Part shown: piece by piece, positions 32,549 through 32,982 of the stretch | Layout of the letters: each line of letters opens with the position of its first letter | Numbering within the stretch: position 1 is the stretch's first letter | From: a bacterium | GTDB taxonomy: Bacteria; UBP6; UBA1177; JAKLFG01 | Direction of reading: 5' to 3' | Assembly (NCBI GenBank): GCA_029573155.1 | Contig: JAKQHE010000097.1 | Coordinates: 1 to 32,982, forward strand | DNA length: 32,982 nucleotides | The notes under the pieces: model-generated | The model's database searches: none | What the model was told of the DNA's origin: nothing | The model's input: only the letters and a program-made list of their open reading frames with translations | Program-made: the position numbers and the translations under genes

Positions 32549-32982
32549 TCAGCACCCGCTCCAGTAACAGTCACCGGTGTTGTAGCCGGTACAGGTGGAA
32601 TTGCAATTGGCGGTTCCGGCGTTCCACTGGGTTGAGTCGAGATCTTCACAGTACACCGTGTTGCCGTCACAGACTTCGCCCGGTTCCACGATGCCGTTCC
32701 CGCAGTAACTGGGAACGGCGTTGTTGGTCGATATCTTCACGGTGCTTCCGTCGGGGATGTAGACCCAGCCGTTGTACAGGTGGTTCTCCGCCATTTCACG
32801 CATGTCGCCGTTGAGGGGGAAGTAGTCGAGGTAGGTGTCGGGTCGCCCGGAGAAACGGTACTCGTACCCGTCACAGGAGAGGTAGAACGCCCCGTGGTCG
32901 GTCGTCAGTTCACCGGTGGAGCAGTAGGGATATTCCCATGCCTTCCGGGTGAGGGTATCGACATCCCGGATATCGAGACCCG
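32549..32982 (-). CDS. Secreted/surface protein, C-terminal part with Myxococcus-type Cys-rich repeat (5' truncated by window edge)
   Basis: The frame stays open to the window edge (…GLDIRDVDTLTRKAWEYPYCSTGELTTDHGAFYLSCDGYEYRFSGRPDTYLDYFPLNGDMREMAEN…); ends YCGNGIVEPGEVCDGNTVYCEDLDSTQWNAGTANCNSTCTGYNTGDCYWSGC*. Confidence 0.8.
   Translation of the reverse strand, partial: GLDIRDVDTLTRKAWEYPYCSTGELTTDHGAFYLSCDGYEYRFSGRPDTYLDYFPLNGDMREMAENHLYNGWVYIPDGSTVKISTNNAVPSYCGNGIVEPGEVCDGNTVYCEDLDSTQWNAGTANCNSTCTGYNTGDCYWSGC

Overview
A GC-rich bacterial chromosomal window. I saw no rRNA, tRNA, CRISPR array or transposase. The housekeeping backbone is easy to recognise: trmD (3' part)/SPOUT methyltransferase/rplS/ribD; a CarD-like regulator; yidC-yidD-rnpA-rpmH (rpmH is missing from the supplied ORF track); an M23 peptidase; an overlapping queD-NUDIX-PBP1A-murJ cluster; add; hup; purM; and a YfcE-like phosphoesterase. 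Interleaved with it are about ten predicted lipoproteins and one secreted S1 protease built from extracellular modules: FG-GAP/ASPIC-UnbV, Kelch-like and PQQ-like propellers, Kazal-like domains, a PDZ-S41 protease, TlpA-like thioredoxin, TPR, and several Cys-rich modules. The most unusual locus is 6.2-8.7 kb: two tandem paralogous lipoproteins with Asp/Trp-rich tandem-repeat linkers (EWPDG, NDDGQLI, EWPD[G/W]SDG), Kazal-like domains and a shared C-terminal domain I cannot name. Other points of interest are a HEPN/MNT-type toxin-antitoxin candidate (20.4-21.1 kb), a compositionally atypical chymotrypsin-like protease with Myxococcus-type Cys repeats, a near-consensus promoter inside the coding end of the gene before rplS, a probable leaderless phosphoesterase transcript, and an inverted repeat overlapping the -10 of the hup promoter. 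All calls come from reading the sequence and translations; no database search was run.
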